From an uncultured Actinotalea sp. (GTDB lineage Bacteria > Actinomycetota > Actinomycetes > Actinomycetales > Cellulomonadaceae), in assembly GCF_946885855.1 (NCBI RefSeq), contig NZ_CAMPHH010000112.1:1-10348 (forward strand): a DNA stretch of 10,348 bases. Reading direction: 5' to 3'. A program made the translations under genes and the position numbers. Positions within the stretch are counted from its first letter, which is position 1; every line of letters starts with the position of its first letter. Shown here one piece after another: positions 1-6,145 of the stretch. The notes beneath the pieces were generated by a model. That model worked only from the letters and a program-made list of their open reading frames with translations. It was not told where the DNA came from and did not search any database.

Positions 1-25
1 CCGGCCGCCCAAGCCGCGTGACTAA

Positions 26-358
26 CCGCTGTCACCTATCCGTGCAGCAGACCCTCCAGCCGGCGGCTGCAGAGGCGTTAACGAGGTGCCGGAGCGGGTG
101 CGGACCACCCTCCTCCACGAGCTCGGGCACGCCTACAGCTCCGACGAGACGCGCTTGCACGAGCCCGGCGTGTCCTGCGGTGTCGCGGAGGCGCCGAGGA
201 CGGCGTGCTTCCAGTCCGGTCCGCCGTTCAGCCGAACCATGTCTCATCGCGACCTCGCGGACGTGTCGGCCCCCGCTGGTACCGCAGCCGGCGGAGGCCT
301 TCTCCGGCCCGAGGTGGCGGAGCAGCCGACCACTGCAAGCCTGGGAACTCCACGGTAA
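26..358 (+). pseudogene. Fragment with HELGH zinc-metallopeptidase motif
   Basis: An open frame runs from a stop at 23-25 to a stop at 356-358, with a possible GTG start at 86. About 9 residues after that GTG it reads TLLHELGHAYSS, a classic zincin HExxH helix (HELGH) with the hydrophobic residues expected before it. Further on, PFSRTMSHRDLADV could be a downstream metal-ligand or Met-turn region, but that is uncertain. The rest is low in recognisable structure and rich in Pro, Ala and Gly. No good ribosome binding site precedes the GTG and no full protease domain fits in about 90 residues. It is therefore more likely a decayed piece of a metallopeptidase (ImmA/IrrE-like or a secreted zincin) than a working gene. 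A chance motif in a spurious frame remains possible. Confidence 0.3.
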
Positions 359-466
359 GCCGCGCCACTGCTCGCATCACGGGACTGGCGCGAACACCCT
401 CGCTTGAGGGTCGGGAGGGGTGACCCGTTGGCTTATGCCCTTGGCACACCATGAGGCACCTAGGAG

Positions 467-485
467 TGACATGTATATGACACGT
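467..485. repeat. Two 11-bp-spaced direct repeats TGACAYGT
   Basis: TGACATGT at 467-474 is repeated as TGACACGT at 478-485, exactly 11 bp apart (one helical turn) in the most AT-rich part of the window. The arrangement is typical of a protein-binding site such as an integrase arm or excisionase site, or a regulator operator. No partner protein is present, so the role is unknown. Confidence 0.35.
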
Positions 486-666
486 GGATCGCACAGCCGC
501 CTGAACTTTCGAGCGCCGCTTCCTAGCCGTGCGCCTCACGGCGCCACGGGGCTCAGAAGCGCCGCGGATGGCTAGCGAGCGGTGCCGCAGGCATGCCCGG
601 TGGCTCCCGTGGACCAGGGTGTGCCAGCCAGAGCGGCCTCATGGCCCCCAGCGGTGATCAGCTTCG

Positions 667-687
667 ATTGGGCACGTATTGGGCACG
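667..687. repeat. 11-bp-period direct repeat ATTGGGCACG
   Basis: ATTGGGCACG occurs at 667-676 and again at 678-687 with a single T between. It lies 50-70 bp from the tRNA-Asn 3' end, a distance at which integrase arm or excisionase sites commonly occur. Function is not shown. Confidence 0.4.
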
Positions 688-697
688 GACAGGCAGA

Positions 698-719
698 AGG
701 CCCCGCGGAAACGGGGCCT
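698..719 (-). terminator. Hairpin downstream of tRNA-Asn, likely terminator
   Basis: A perfect 8-bp GC-rich stem (AGGCCCCG / CGGGGCCT) encloses the 6-nt loop at 706-711. It lies 20 bp past the 3' end of the minus-strand tRNA-Asn, so it would stop tRNA transcription. Only a weak T-run follows on the minus strand. On the plus strand a TTTT run lies about 10 nt after the stem, so it may act in both directions. Confidence 0.55.
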
Positions 720-738
720 GACCTGCGGTTTTACTGTG

Positions 739-811
<73 letters not shown>

Positions 812-825
812 TCGCGCGGTTCGCA

Positions 826-831
826 ATGTTA
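826..831 (-). promoter_or_regulatory. Candidate -10 box of tRNA-Asn
   Basis: TAACAT on the minus strand, 15 bp upstream of the tRNA 5' end, fits the actinobacterial TANNNT -10 consensus. No convincing -35 is visible. It overlaps the ATG at 826 of the adjacent plus-strand ORF. Confidence 0.35.
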
Positions 832-1077
832 CCCGAACTCCGGCGCTGCCCCGACACCGGCGTGTCGCCTCTACGACGCGGTCCGATCTTCACGTCGTTC
901 CTCGGCTCCGGGGTGGCGATCGTCGGCGAGATCCTCGTGACGCAGGGCATCCAGGAGAACGCGGCCGTCCGCCAGGCCGGAATGGTCACGTTCCTCTTCA
1001 ACCTGCTCCTGGCGCTCATCGCGATGGCCTCGGTGCTGCTCACGGTCCCGAAGGGCCGCAAGTACGGCGCCGACTGA
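826..1077 (+). CDS. Small two-helix membrane protein, possibly a C-terminal remnant of an MFS-type transporter
   Basis: The frame has normal GC-rich codon use from about 885 to the TGA at 1075-1077. It encodes two hydrophobic stretches, around residues 25-45 (FTSFLGSGVAIVGEILV) and 54-75 (FLFNLLLALIAMASVLLTVP), followed by a basic tail, KGRKYGAD. The last-helix-plus-basic-tail pattern resembles the end of a major facilitator or other polytopic transporter, but I do not recognise the family firmly. The ATG at 826 lies inside the probable tRNA-Asn -10 box and has no ribosome binding site. A GTG at 862 would give 71 residues and also lacks one. The frame upstream runs into the tRNA. This suggests loss of the 5' part of a larger gene, though a genuine small membrane protein is possible. 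It converges with the gene ending at 1153. Confidence 0.42.
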   Translation: MLPELRRCPDTGVSPLRRGPIFTSFLGSGVAIVGEILVTQGIQENAAVRQAGMVTFLFNLLLALIAMASVLLTVPKGRKYGAD

Positions 1078-1101
1078 GCCGCCCGGCCGAACGGGCACGG
1101 A

Positions 1102-1130
1102 GCCGGGTGGGCGCGTTTCGCCCGCCCGGC
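1102..1130 (+). terminator. Stem-loop between convergent genes
   Basis: A 12-bp stem (GCCGGGTGGGCG with CGCCCGCCCGGC) closes over a 5-nt loop, CGTTT. The only non-Watson-Crick pair is a G-U in the plus-strand RNA, so it is slightly better for plus-strand transcription. It lies between the two convergent ORFs and could serve both. No U-run follows, as is common in actinobacterial terminators. Confidence 0.6.
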
Positions 1131-1152
1131 ACCTCGCCCGGGGCGGTCCGGC

Positions 1153-1665
1153 TCAGCGCAGCCCGGCCGCCTCGCGGACCCGGGCCTCGGCCGCGTCGAC
1201 GACGGCGGCCGTGGCCGGGTCGTCGAGGTCAACGTCGCCGGCCCCGATGACCTGGGTGAGCAAGGCGCCGTCGTCGGCCCGCCGCAGCACGACGCGCACG
1301 GTGCGACCGCGGCCGAGCTCGACCCTCTCCCCGTGCACGACGGAGGACTGCACCCGGTCGTGGACGGCACGCGCCAGGTTGCGCGCGGCTTCCGCCCGGA
1401 GCGCGAGGGTCGTCGTCGCGGTGCCGTCCACCCAGGTGACCGCCAGCTCGTCCGTCGCCGGGTCCAGCCGTGCACCGTCGACGTCCGTCCAGGCGCGACG
1501 CAGGACCTCCTCGCCCTCGGCGACCGCCAGGCCGCCCCTGGTCGCGACGACCCACCCGTCGGAGGTCGTGCGGCCGACCGCGAGCGGGGCGTCGCCGTCG
1601 GCGATCCCGAGGCGGATCCGGACGTCGTCGGGGAGGCCGGGGCGTCGCCGGCGCAGGAGTGGCAT
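1153..1665 (-). CDS. Conserved actinobacterial protein of unknown function, possible PH-like fold
   Basis: This 170-residue soluble protein has no signal peptide or membrane segment. It starts at ATG 1665 with the basic sequence MPLLRRRRPG. The order of elements is suggestive: short strands with a WVVATRGGLAV hairpin, RRAWTDVDGARLD, LAVTWVDGTATTTLAL, then a helix containing ARAVHDRVQSSVV, a strand rich in RTVRVVLRR, and a C-terminal helix ending EAAGLR. That pattern is like bacterial PH-domain-like proteins that read as 'value - W - DV - ETxxLxVTW', but this is inference from pattern only. A TACCGT -10-like box lies 6 nt before the ATG and no Shine-Dalgarno is clear, so the mRNA may be leaderless, or the gene may be read through from tRNA-Ile 73 bp upstream. 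Confidence 0.8.
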   Translation of the reverse strand: MPLLRRRRPGLPDDVRIRLGIADGDAPLAVGRTTSDGWVVATRGGLAVAEGEEVLRRAWTDVDGARLDPATDELAVTWVDGTATTTLALRAEAARNLARAVHDRVQSSVVHGERVELGRGRTVRVVLRRADDGALLTQVIGAGDVDLDDPATAAVVDAAEARVREAAGLR

Positions 1666-1738
1666 GGCACCACGGTAGGCCGTCCCAGACGCCTCGGGCC
1701 TCGGCCGGCGAGCGCCCGACCGGAGCCGCGGGCGTCAG

Positions 1739-1812
1739 TGGGCCAGGTGGGGCTTGAACCCACGACCGACGGATTATGAGTCCGCTGCTCTGACCGGCTG
1801 AGCTACTGGCCC
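1739..1812 (-). tRNA. tRNA-Ile2 (anticodon CAT, read as lysidine-modified)
   Basis: A 74-nt cloverleaf lies on the reverse strand. The acceptor stem is GGGCCAG/CTGGCCC with discriminator A, the D-arm is GCTCAGCCGGTCAGAGC, the anticodon loop is CTCATAA, and the T-arm contains GGGTTCAAGCCCC. The anticodon CAT within GGACTCATAATCC matches the pattern of bacterial AUA-decoding Ile2 tRNAs modified by TilS, rather than initiator or elongator Met. Automated tools sometimes label it Met. CCA is not encoded. Confidence 0.93.
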
Positions 1813-1886
1813 TCGCGGTCCGTCAGGCTAGCAGCGCCGCTGTGCTGTTCGGGTGACCGCCGTGAGCGGCAGCACCCCTGTCCCTC

Positions 1887-1914
1887 TTGCGCGGGGAGTC
1901 CAGGGGCGTATCGT
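1887..1914 (+). promoter_or_regulatory. Promoter of a leaderless transcript (-35 TTGCGC, -10 TATCGT)
   Basis: TTGCGC at 1887-1892 and TATCGT at 1909-1914 are separated by 16 bp. The -10 fits TANNNT and ends 7 bp before the ATG at 1922, so transcription would begin at or next to the A of the start codon. No Shine-Dalgarno precedes that ATG, which agrees with a leaderless mRNA. Confidence 0.5.
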
Positions 1915-1921
1915 CCGCCGC

Positions 1922-2401
1922 ATGAATCCGCAACGGCGCGGTGTTCTCATCAGGGGTCTCTTCGTCCTCCTCGTGGCGGGCTTCGCGGTCCAGCTCGCGG
2001 TCCACGAGCGCTGGCGCGAGCCGTATCCGGCTCTCTCCCAACCCGCCTTCGGCGGGGCCGTGCCCGGTGGGAACGTCGCCGTCGCCGACGAGCCGGTGGT
2101 CGAGGTGACCTACGCGGACGGCACGACCCGGGTCTTCGGGCACCGCGAGATCATGGCGCAGTCCAAGTCCTCGCCGATCACGGTGTACGGGAACGCCTTC
2201 CACCCGGAGAGTCCCCGCCGCCACGACCCGGAGACGGTGGCGTGGCTCAGCGAGCGGGTGGCACAGCTCGGCGGCGGGCGTGAGCCGCAGACGATCACAC
2301 TCGACTGGCAGGTGGCGCGGTACGACCTGAGGGCCGGGGGGCCCCCGGTGTACTCGAGCCTGGACCGGCTGGAGCTGGACCTGGCAGGCCGCGATGGGTG
2401 A
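1922..2401 (+). CDS. Single-pass exported protein of unknown function, partner of the HTTM-DCC gene
   Basis: This 159-residue protein starts at ATG 1922. The frame stays open to 1853, but the longer form would run through the promoter. It has one N-terminal membrane helix (about residues 9-28, VLIRGLFVLLVAGFAVQLAV) after a basic MNPQRR start, so the remaining ~130 residues should lie outside the membrane. That domain looks beta-rich: VVEVTYADGTTRVFGHREI, then a helix DPETVAWLSERVAQLG, then TITLDWQVARYDL. There is no cysteine and no catalytic motif I recognise. Its stop overlaps the next gene by 8 bp, so the two are translationally coupled. In other actinobacteria, HTTM genes are, from memory, often preceded by a similar anchored protein (DUF5819 in streptomycetes). 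Whether this is a divergent equivalent is inference. Confidence 0.8.
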   Translation: MNPQRRGVLIRGLFVLLVAGFAVQLAVHERWREPYPALSQPAFGGAVPGGNVAVADEPVVEVTYADGTTRVFGHREIMAQSKSSPITVYGNAFHPESPRRHDPETVAWLSERVAQLGGGREPQTITLDWQVARYDLRAGGPPVYSSLDRLELDLAGRDG

Positions 2402-3935
2402 CCGTGTCGACGCGTGGATCCACGGCGGGGCCTTCACGCGGACGTCCCTCGCCCGCTACCGGATCGTCTACAGCGTCATCGTCCTGCTGACGCTTCCCGA
2501 CTTCTCGTGGGTCGCAGCGTTCCCCGACTCCCTCTACAAACCACCCATCGGGCCGTTCATGCTCGCTGACGGGTTCCCGCCGGAGGGCTTGCTGCAGGGC
2601 CTCGAGGCGATCGTGGCCATCTGCTTCGTCGCCATGCTCCTCGGCTGGCACACCCGGACGGCGTCGTTCCTCGCGGTGGTCGCGTCGATCGTCGGCTTCG
2701 GGTTCACCTATAGCCTGGGCAAGATCGACCACGACATCCTGATCGTGATCGTGCCCGCCTTCATGGCGCTCGCCGGATGGGGCGACCGCCTGTCCCTCGA
2801 CGCCGTGCGACGGCGAGGCGCCGGGCGACCGGAGGCACCGGAGGCTGCCGAGCACTGGCCGCTGCGGATGTTCGCCCTCGTCGTCGGGCTCGCGTTCATC
2901 ACGGCTGCGCTGCCGAAGATCCGCGGCGGATGGCTCGACCCCACCAGCCAGGCGATCCAGGGCCGCCAGCTGAGGCACTACTACACCAGCGGTGCCGACG
3001 GGCAGCTCGCCGGGCTCGTCCTCGAGATCACCGACCCCGTGGTGTGGGAGCTCCTGGACATCGCGACGATCCTCCTGGAAGCGGGCATGATCCTCGCGGT
3101 CCTGAGCTGGGCCGGCACGCGGTTCGGCTTCGCGGTCGCCTCCCTCTTCCACCTGGGCGTGTGGCTCGTGATGGACATCGCGTTCTACATGAACGTGGTC
3201 GCCTACGGCTTCGTCGTGACCTGGGACAGGTGGCCGCGGACGCGACCGGCCGCCCGCACGGCGCCCGGGTGGCTGGTGCGCGGTGCCCCGGTCGTGGTCC
3301 TCCTCGGGGGCTTCCTCTGGTCGCAGGTCCTCGCCGTGACCGGTAACGCAGCGCCGGTCGTCTATCCCGTCGTGCTGGTGGCGGGTGCCGTCGTGGGTGC
3401 CGGGTTCCTCGGTGCGGGAGCGGTGCGCTGGCTGCGTCGGGCGAGGACCGACGCACGGGGCGGGGTCCTGGTCTACGACGCCGACTGCGGCTTCTGCACG
3501 CGCTCGGCGACCTGGCTCGCCGGTCGCGGTGCCGGACGCGTCGAGCTGGCCGCCTGGCAAGCCGTTCCCGACCTGGCCCAGCTCGGGCTGACCGCGGACG
3601 ACGTCGCGCGACGCGCCTACTGGAGGGCGCAGGACGGGGATCTGCGCGGCGGCGCCGCGGCGATCGCCTCGGCCATGATCGCCCGAGGAGGCCTCGCGAG
3701 ATGGGCGGGGGTTGCGATCGGGAGCCCCCTCGTCGTTCCCCTCGCCGCGCTCGTCTACGGCCGCGTCGCTCGGCACCGCCACGTCATGCCCGGGAGCACG
3801 GACGCCTGCCGGCTCCCGCCGTCCGGCGTGCTCGGTGGTGACGCCGTGGCGGGCGGCCGTGAGACCTCGGACGGCCCCGACGAATCCCGTCGGCGTCCTG
3901 CTGCGCGGACGCGCCGGGGCGACCGCGAGCGGTGA
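2394..3935 (+). CDS. HTTM (vitamin K-dependent carboxylase-like) membrane protein fused to a DCC/DUF393 thiol-redox domain
   Basis: This 513-residue protein has two modules. Residues ~15-310 are a polytopic HTTM region: ARYRIVYSVIVLLTL, a helix near 66-84, FLAVVASIVGFGF, the family-typical KIDHDILIVIVPAFMALAGW (K110, D112, H113), and LRMFALVVGLAFITAALPK at 157-175. HTTM proteins are homologous to the membrane part of vitamin K-dependent gamma-carboxylase, but the reaction of bacterial members is mostly unknown. After two more helices, residues ~358-475 form a DCC domain with VYDADCGFC (C365-x-x-C368) and a later basic, Cys-containing end (HRHVMPGSTDACRLP), as in DUF393 'thiol-disulfide oxidoreductase DCC' proteins. 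The last ~40 residues are a charged, disordered tail. Fusion of a membrane module with a thiol-redox module suggests a coupled redox reaction at the membrane. This gene converges on ehuA with only 7 bp between stops. Confidence 0.9.
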   Translation: MGDRVDAWIHGGAFTRTSLARYRIVYSVIVLLTLPDFSWVAAFPDSLYKPPIGPFMLADGFPPEGLLQGLEAIVAICFVAMLLGWHTRTASFLAVVASIVGFGFTYSLGKIDHDILIVIVPAFMALAGWGDRLSLDAVRRRGAGRPEAPEAAEHWPLRMFALVVGLAFITAALPKIRGGWLDPTSQAIQGRQLRHYYTSGADGQLAGLVLEITDPVVWELLDIATILLEAGMILAVLSWAGTRFGFAVASLFHLGVWLVMDIAFYMNVVAYGFVVTWDRWPRTRPAARTAPGWLVRGAPVVVLLGGFLWSQVLAVTGNAAPVVYPVVLVAGAVVGAGFLGAGAVRWLRRARTDARGGVLVYDADCGFCTRSATWLAGRGAGRVELAAWQAVPDLAQLGLTADDVARRAYWRAQDGDLRGGAAAIASAMIARGGLARWAGVAIGSPLVVPLAALVYGRVARHRHVMPGSTDACRLPPSGVLGGDAVAGGRETSDGPDESRRRPAARTRRGDRER

Positions 3936-3942
3936 GGACGAC

Positions 3943-4770
3943 TCACAGCACGGCCTGGAGGAACTCCTGCGTGCGCCCGTGCTTCGGTGCGCTGAACATC
4001 ACCTCGGGCGACGCCTCCTCGATGATCCGGCCGTGGTCGAACATGAGGATCCGGTTCGAGACCTCGGCGGCGAACTGCATCTCGTGCGTGACGATGAGCA
4101 TGGTGATGTCGGTGTTCCGGGCGACGTCCCGCAGCACCGTCAGGACCTCCCCGACCAGCTCCGGGTCGAGCGCGGACGTGACCTCGTCCAGGAGCAGGAT
4201 CTCGGGGTCCATCGCGAGCGCCCGGGCGATGGCGACGCGCTGCTGCTGACCGCCGGACAGCTGGAGCGGGTGCGCGATCGCCTTGTCGGCGAGACCCACC
4301 TGCTCCAGGAGCTCCCGCCCGCGTGCCTCGGCCTCCTTCTTGGAGCGGCCCAGAACGTGGACGGGCGCCTCCACGACGTTCTCCAGCACGGTCATGTTGG
4401 GGAAGAGGTTGAACTGCTGGAAGACCATGCCGATGCGCCGGCGGAGCCGGTCGACGTCCTTGGGCTTGCGCGCCACCCGCTTGCCGCCGCGCATCTCGTG
4501 GGTCAGCGGCTCACCTTCGATGAAGAGGAAGCCACCGGTGAGCTCCTCCAGCGTCATGACGAGCCGCAGGATCGTCGTCTTGCCGGAGCCGCTCGGACCG
4601 ATGAGCGTGACGTGGTCGCCCTGGTGGACGGAGAAGTTCAGGCCGTCGAGGACGACCGTCTCGCCGAAGGTCTTGCGGACGTCGCGGAACTCGATGACCG
4701 GCGGGCGCTCGCTGCCCCCGGAGGTGGCGGGTCCGTGGTGCGGGGACGGGACGGGGGTGTCAGTAGGCAA
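3943..4770 (-). CDS. ehuA: Ectoine/hydroxyectoine-type ABC transporter ATPase EhuA
   Basis: This 275-residue ABC ATPase of the polar amino acid (GlnQ/HisP) type energises the importer encoded upstream. All motifs are present: Walker A GPSGSGKT (58-65), Q-loop Q118 in VFQQFNLFPNMTV, signature LSGGQ (171-175), Walker B ILLLDE (191-196), D-loop SALD (199-202) and switch H229 in IVTHEM. The insertion after Walker A (HEMRGGKRVARKPKDVDRLR) is typical of EhuA rather than ordinary GlnQ. The start is TTG at 4770; no ATG or GTG lies in the N-terminal region, and GGAG sits 7 nt upstream. The N-terminal ~20 residues are a Pro/Thr-rich extension. It overlaps the end of ehuD by 11 bp, implying translational coupling. 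It is last in the operon, with no separate terminator visible before the convergent gene. Confidence 0.88.
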   Translation of the reverse strand: MPTDTPVPSPHHGPATSGGSERPPVIEFRDVRKTFGETVVLDGLNFSVHQGDHVTLIGPSGSGKTTILRLVMTLEELTGGFLFIEGEPLTHEMRGGKRVARKPKDVDRLRRRIGMVFQQFNLFPNMTVLENVVEAPVHVLGRSKKEAEARGRELLEQVGLADKAIAHPLQLSGGQQQRVAIARALAMDPEILLLDEVTSALDPELVGEVLTVLRDVARNTDITMLIVTHEMQFAAEVSNRILMFDHGRIIEEASPEVMFSAPKHGRTQEFLQAVL

Positions 4771-5410
4771 GGCGGTTCTCCAGTCTGCGCACCAGCAGGG
4801 ACGTGGGGTAGCTCGCGGCCAGGAAGATCAGCCCGGCGATCGTGAAGGCCTCCGTGTAGGCGAAGACCTGGGAGCCGTACTCCTCGGCCCGGGTCACCAT
4901 CTCCACGACGAAGATCACGGTGAGGAACGGGGTGTCCTTGAACATCGAGATCACCCACGTGCCGAGCGCCGGGACGGTGGCACGAAGGGCCTGGGGGACG
5001 ACGACGCGCCGCCACGTCCGCGTCACGGGCAGGGACAGGGCTGTGGCGGCCTCCCACTGGCCGCGGGGGATCGACTCGATGCCCGCCCGGTACACCTCCG
5101 CCATGTAGGCGGCGTAGTGCACGCCGAGCACGCCGATGCCGATCCAGAGCGCCGGCACGTCCGCCGGAAGCGCGTAGTAGACGAACAGCAGCTGGATGAC
5201 CAACGGCGTCATCCGGATGAACTCCATGATCCCGTGCACCGGCTTGGCGATGACGGCGGGCGCGAGACGTCGCGTGATCGCGACGACGAGGCCGAGGACT
5301 GCGGCGACGACCGAGCCCACGACCGTCGCGACGAGCGTGACCTGGACGAAGGCCTCCAGCAGCACGGGCAGGACGGCGGCAGCGCGCTCCCAGCTCCACA
5401 GCGACCCCAT
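4760..5410 (-). CDS. ehuD: Ectoine/hydroxyectoine-type ABC transporter permease EhuD
   Basis: This 216-residue inner-membrane permease is of the HisM/GlnP family, with about five membrane helices. The cytoplasmic EAA loop that docks the ATPase reads YMAEVYRAGIESIPRGQWEA, followed by ATALSLP, and MEFIRMTPLVIQLLFVYYALP marks the conserved helix before it. The ATG at 5410 is chosen over TTG at 5413 because GGAGGT sits 6 nt before the ATG. The ATG shares one base with the ehuC stop (TGATG), a classic coupled junction. Together with EhuC it should form the heterodimeric channel. Substrate choice rests on the whole operon's match to EhuABCD and not on residues in this subunit. Confidence 0.86.
   Translation of the reverse strand: MGSLWSWERAAAVLPVLLEAFVQVTLVATVVGSVVAAVLGLVVAITRRLAPAVIAKPVHGIMEFIRMTPLVIQLLFVYYALPADVPALWIGIGVLGVHYAAYMAEVYRAGIESIPRGQWEAATALSLPVTRTWRRVVVPQALRATVPALGTWVISMFKDTPFLTVIFVVEMVTRAEEYGSQVFAYTEAFTIAGLIFLAASYPTSLLVRRLENRLAY
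4778..4781 (-). promoter_or_regulatory. Ribosome binding site selecting the TTG start of ehuA
   Basis: GGAG lies on the minus strand within the ehuD 3' end, with 7 nt to TTG at 4770. It is the only good Shine-Dalgarno near the N-terminus and therefore fixes the non-ATG start. Confidence 0.6.
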
Positions 5411-6132
5411 CAACCCACCTCCGCCGTCGTCCGGACCGGCTTGCGCAGGCGGAAGGACTCGCGCAGCGGGGGAGCGGTGCCGAGCCTGTGCTTGGCGTGC
5501 CGCTCGACCAGGTTCGCCACGAGGACGAGCGCGAGGGCGATGAGGAAGTAGATGATCATCCCGACGCCGTAGGAGAAGAAGGTGTCACCCGTGCCCCGAC
5601 GCAGCTGCTCGGTGACGTAGGTGAGGTCCTGCAGGAGGATCACCGAGGCGACGGCGGTGCCCTTGAGGAGCATGACGAGCAGGTTCGTCAGCGACGGGAT
5701 CATGATCGCCCAGGCCTGCGGCCAGATGATCCGGCGCATCCGGTGGAACGGGCTGAGGCTCAGTGCGGTCGCGACCTCCCACTGGCCCTTGGGCACGGCG
5801 TTGATGGAGCCGCGGACGACCTCCGCGCCGTACGCGCCGTAGTTCAGACCCAGGGCGATGATCCCGGTGAGGAGGGACTCGAGCCGGATGCCCATGAGCG
5901 GCAGCACGTAGAACAGCCAGAAGAGCTGCACGAGCAGCGAGGTGCCGCGGAAGAACTCGACGACCACGCGGGCCGCGCCGCGCGCCAGGATGTTCTCCTG
6001 ACGCGCGGCGAGCCCGAGCGTGACCGCGACGACGAGCGCGAGCGCTGCGCCGCCGACGGTCAGCTGCAGGGTGACCAGCACCCCGTCGACGATCCTCGGC
6101 CACGCGTTCGCCAGGGCCTCGAGGTTGTCCAT
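5410..6132 (-). CDS. ehuC: Ectoine/hydroxyectoine-type ABC transporter permease EhuC
   Basis: This 240-residue polar amino acid-type permease begins MDNLEALANAWPRIVDGVLV and has about five hydrophobic segments. Its EAA loop is EVVRGSINAVPKGQWEVATA. The segment VEFFRGTSLLVQLFWLFYVLP precedes it, as in EhuC proteins, and WPQAWAIMIPSLTNLLVMLLKGTA follows the loop. The C-terminal ~35 residues are basic and cytoplasmic (HAKHRLGTAPPLRESFRLRK). It starts 13 bp after the ehuB stop. The only purine-rich site is GAGG overlapping that stop, about 12 nt from ATG, so initiation may depend on coupling. The stop overlaps the ehuD ATG. Confidence 0.86.
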   Translation of the reverse strand: MDNLEALANAWPRIVDGVLVTLQLTVGGAALALVVAVTLGLAARQENILARGAARVVVEFFRGTSLLVQLFWLFYVLPLMGIRLESLLTGIIALGLNYGAYGAEVVRGSINAVPKGQWEVATALSLSPFHRMRRIIWPQAWAIMIPSLTNLLVMLLKGTAVASVILLQDLTYVTEQLRRGTGDTFFSYGVGMIIYFLIALALVLVANLVERHAKHRLGTAPPLRESFRLRKPVRTTAEVG

Positions 6133-6145
6133 GGGGGTCGGGACC

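Larger units (their letters stand above)
527..721 (+). pseudogene. Possible 3' remnant of a tyrosine-recombinase (integrase) gene
   Basis: A frame open from 527 ends with LGTYWARTGRRPRGNGA and a TGA at 719-721, 17 bp before the 3' end of tRNA-Asn. From memory, actinobacterial phage or ICE integrases inserted at tRNA genes often end with a similar LGTxWAR-type tail. No catalytic R-H-R-Y region is visible upstream, so at most the last 15-20 codons are conserved. The tail is encoded partly by the 11-bp repeat ATTGGGCACG at 667-676 and 678-687. This is a weak, memory-based resemblance. It would fit the tRNA attachment-site interpretation of this region. Confidence 0.25.
1..738. other. Gene-poor, locally lower-GC stretch ending at tRNA-Asn; probable decayed edge of an inserted element
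   Basis: This stretch has no convincing complete gene. Its GC falls noticeably around 420-500 compared with the very GC-rich remainder. It holds a short zinc-protease-like fragment (26-358), two pairs of 11-bp direct repeats (467-485 and 667-687), an ORF tail ending at 721, and a strong hairpin (698-719). It abuts the 3' end of a tRNA gene, the commonest attachment site for tyrosine-recombinase elements. I found no second copy of the tRNA 3' end inside the window, so if an element existed, its other end is to the left or lost. The island reading is inference; the composition change and fragments are visible directly. Confidence 0.45.

Noticed and set aside
2295..3782. Long minus-strand open frame (495 codons)
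   Set aside because: It is antisense to the HTTM-DCC gene. Its translation is rich in Arg, Gly, Glu and His with no domain, as expected of a shadow frame in GC-rich DNA.
3712..5551. Overlapping long plus-strand frames across ehuA and ehuD
   Set aside because: They are antisense shadows of clearly recognised ABC transporter genes and have no domain content.
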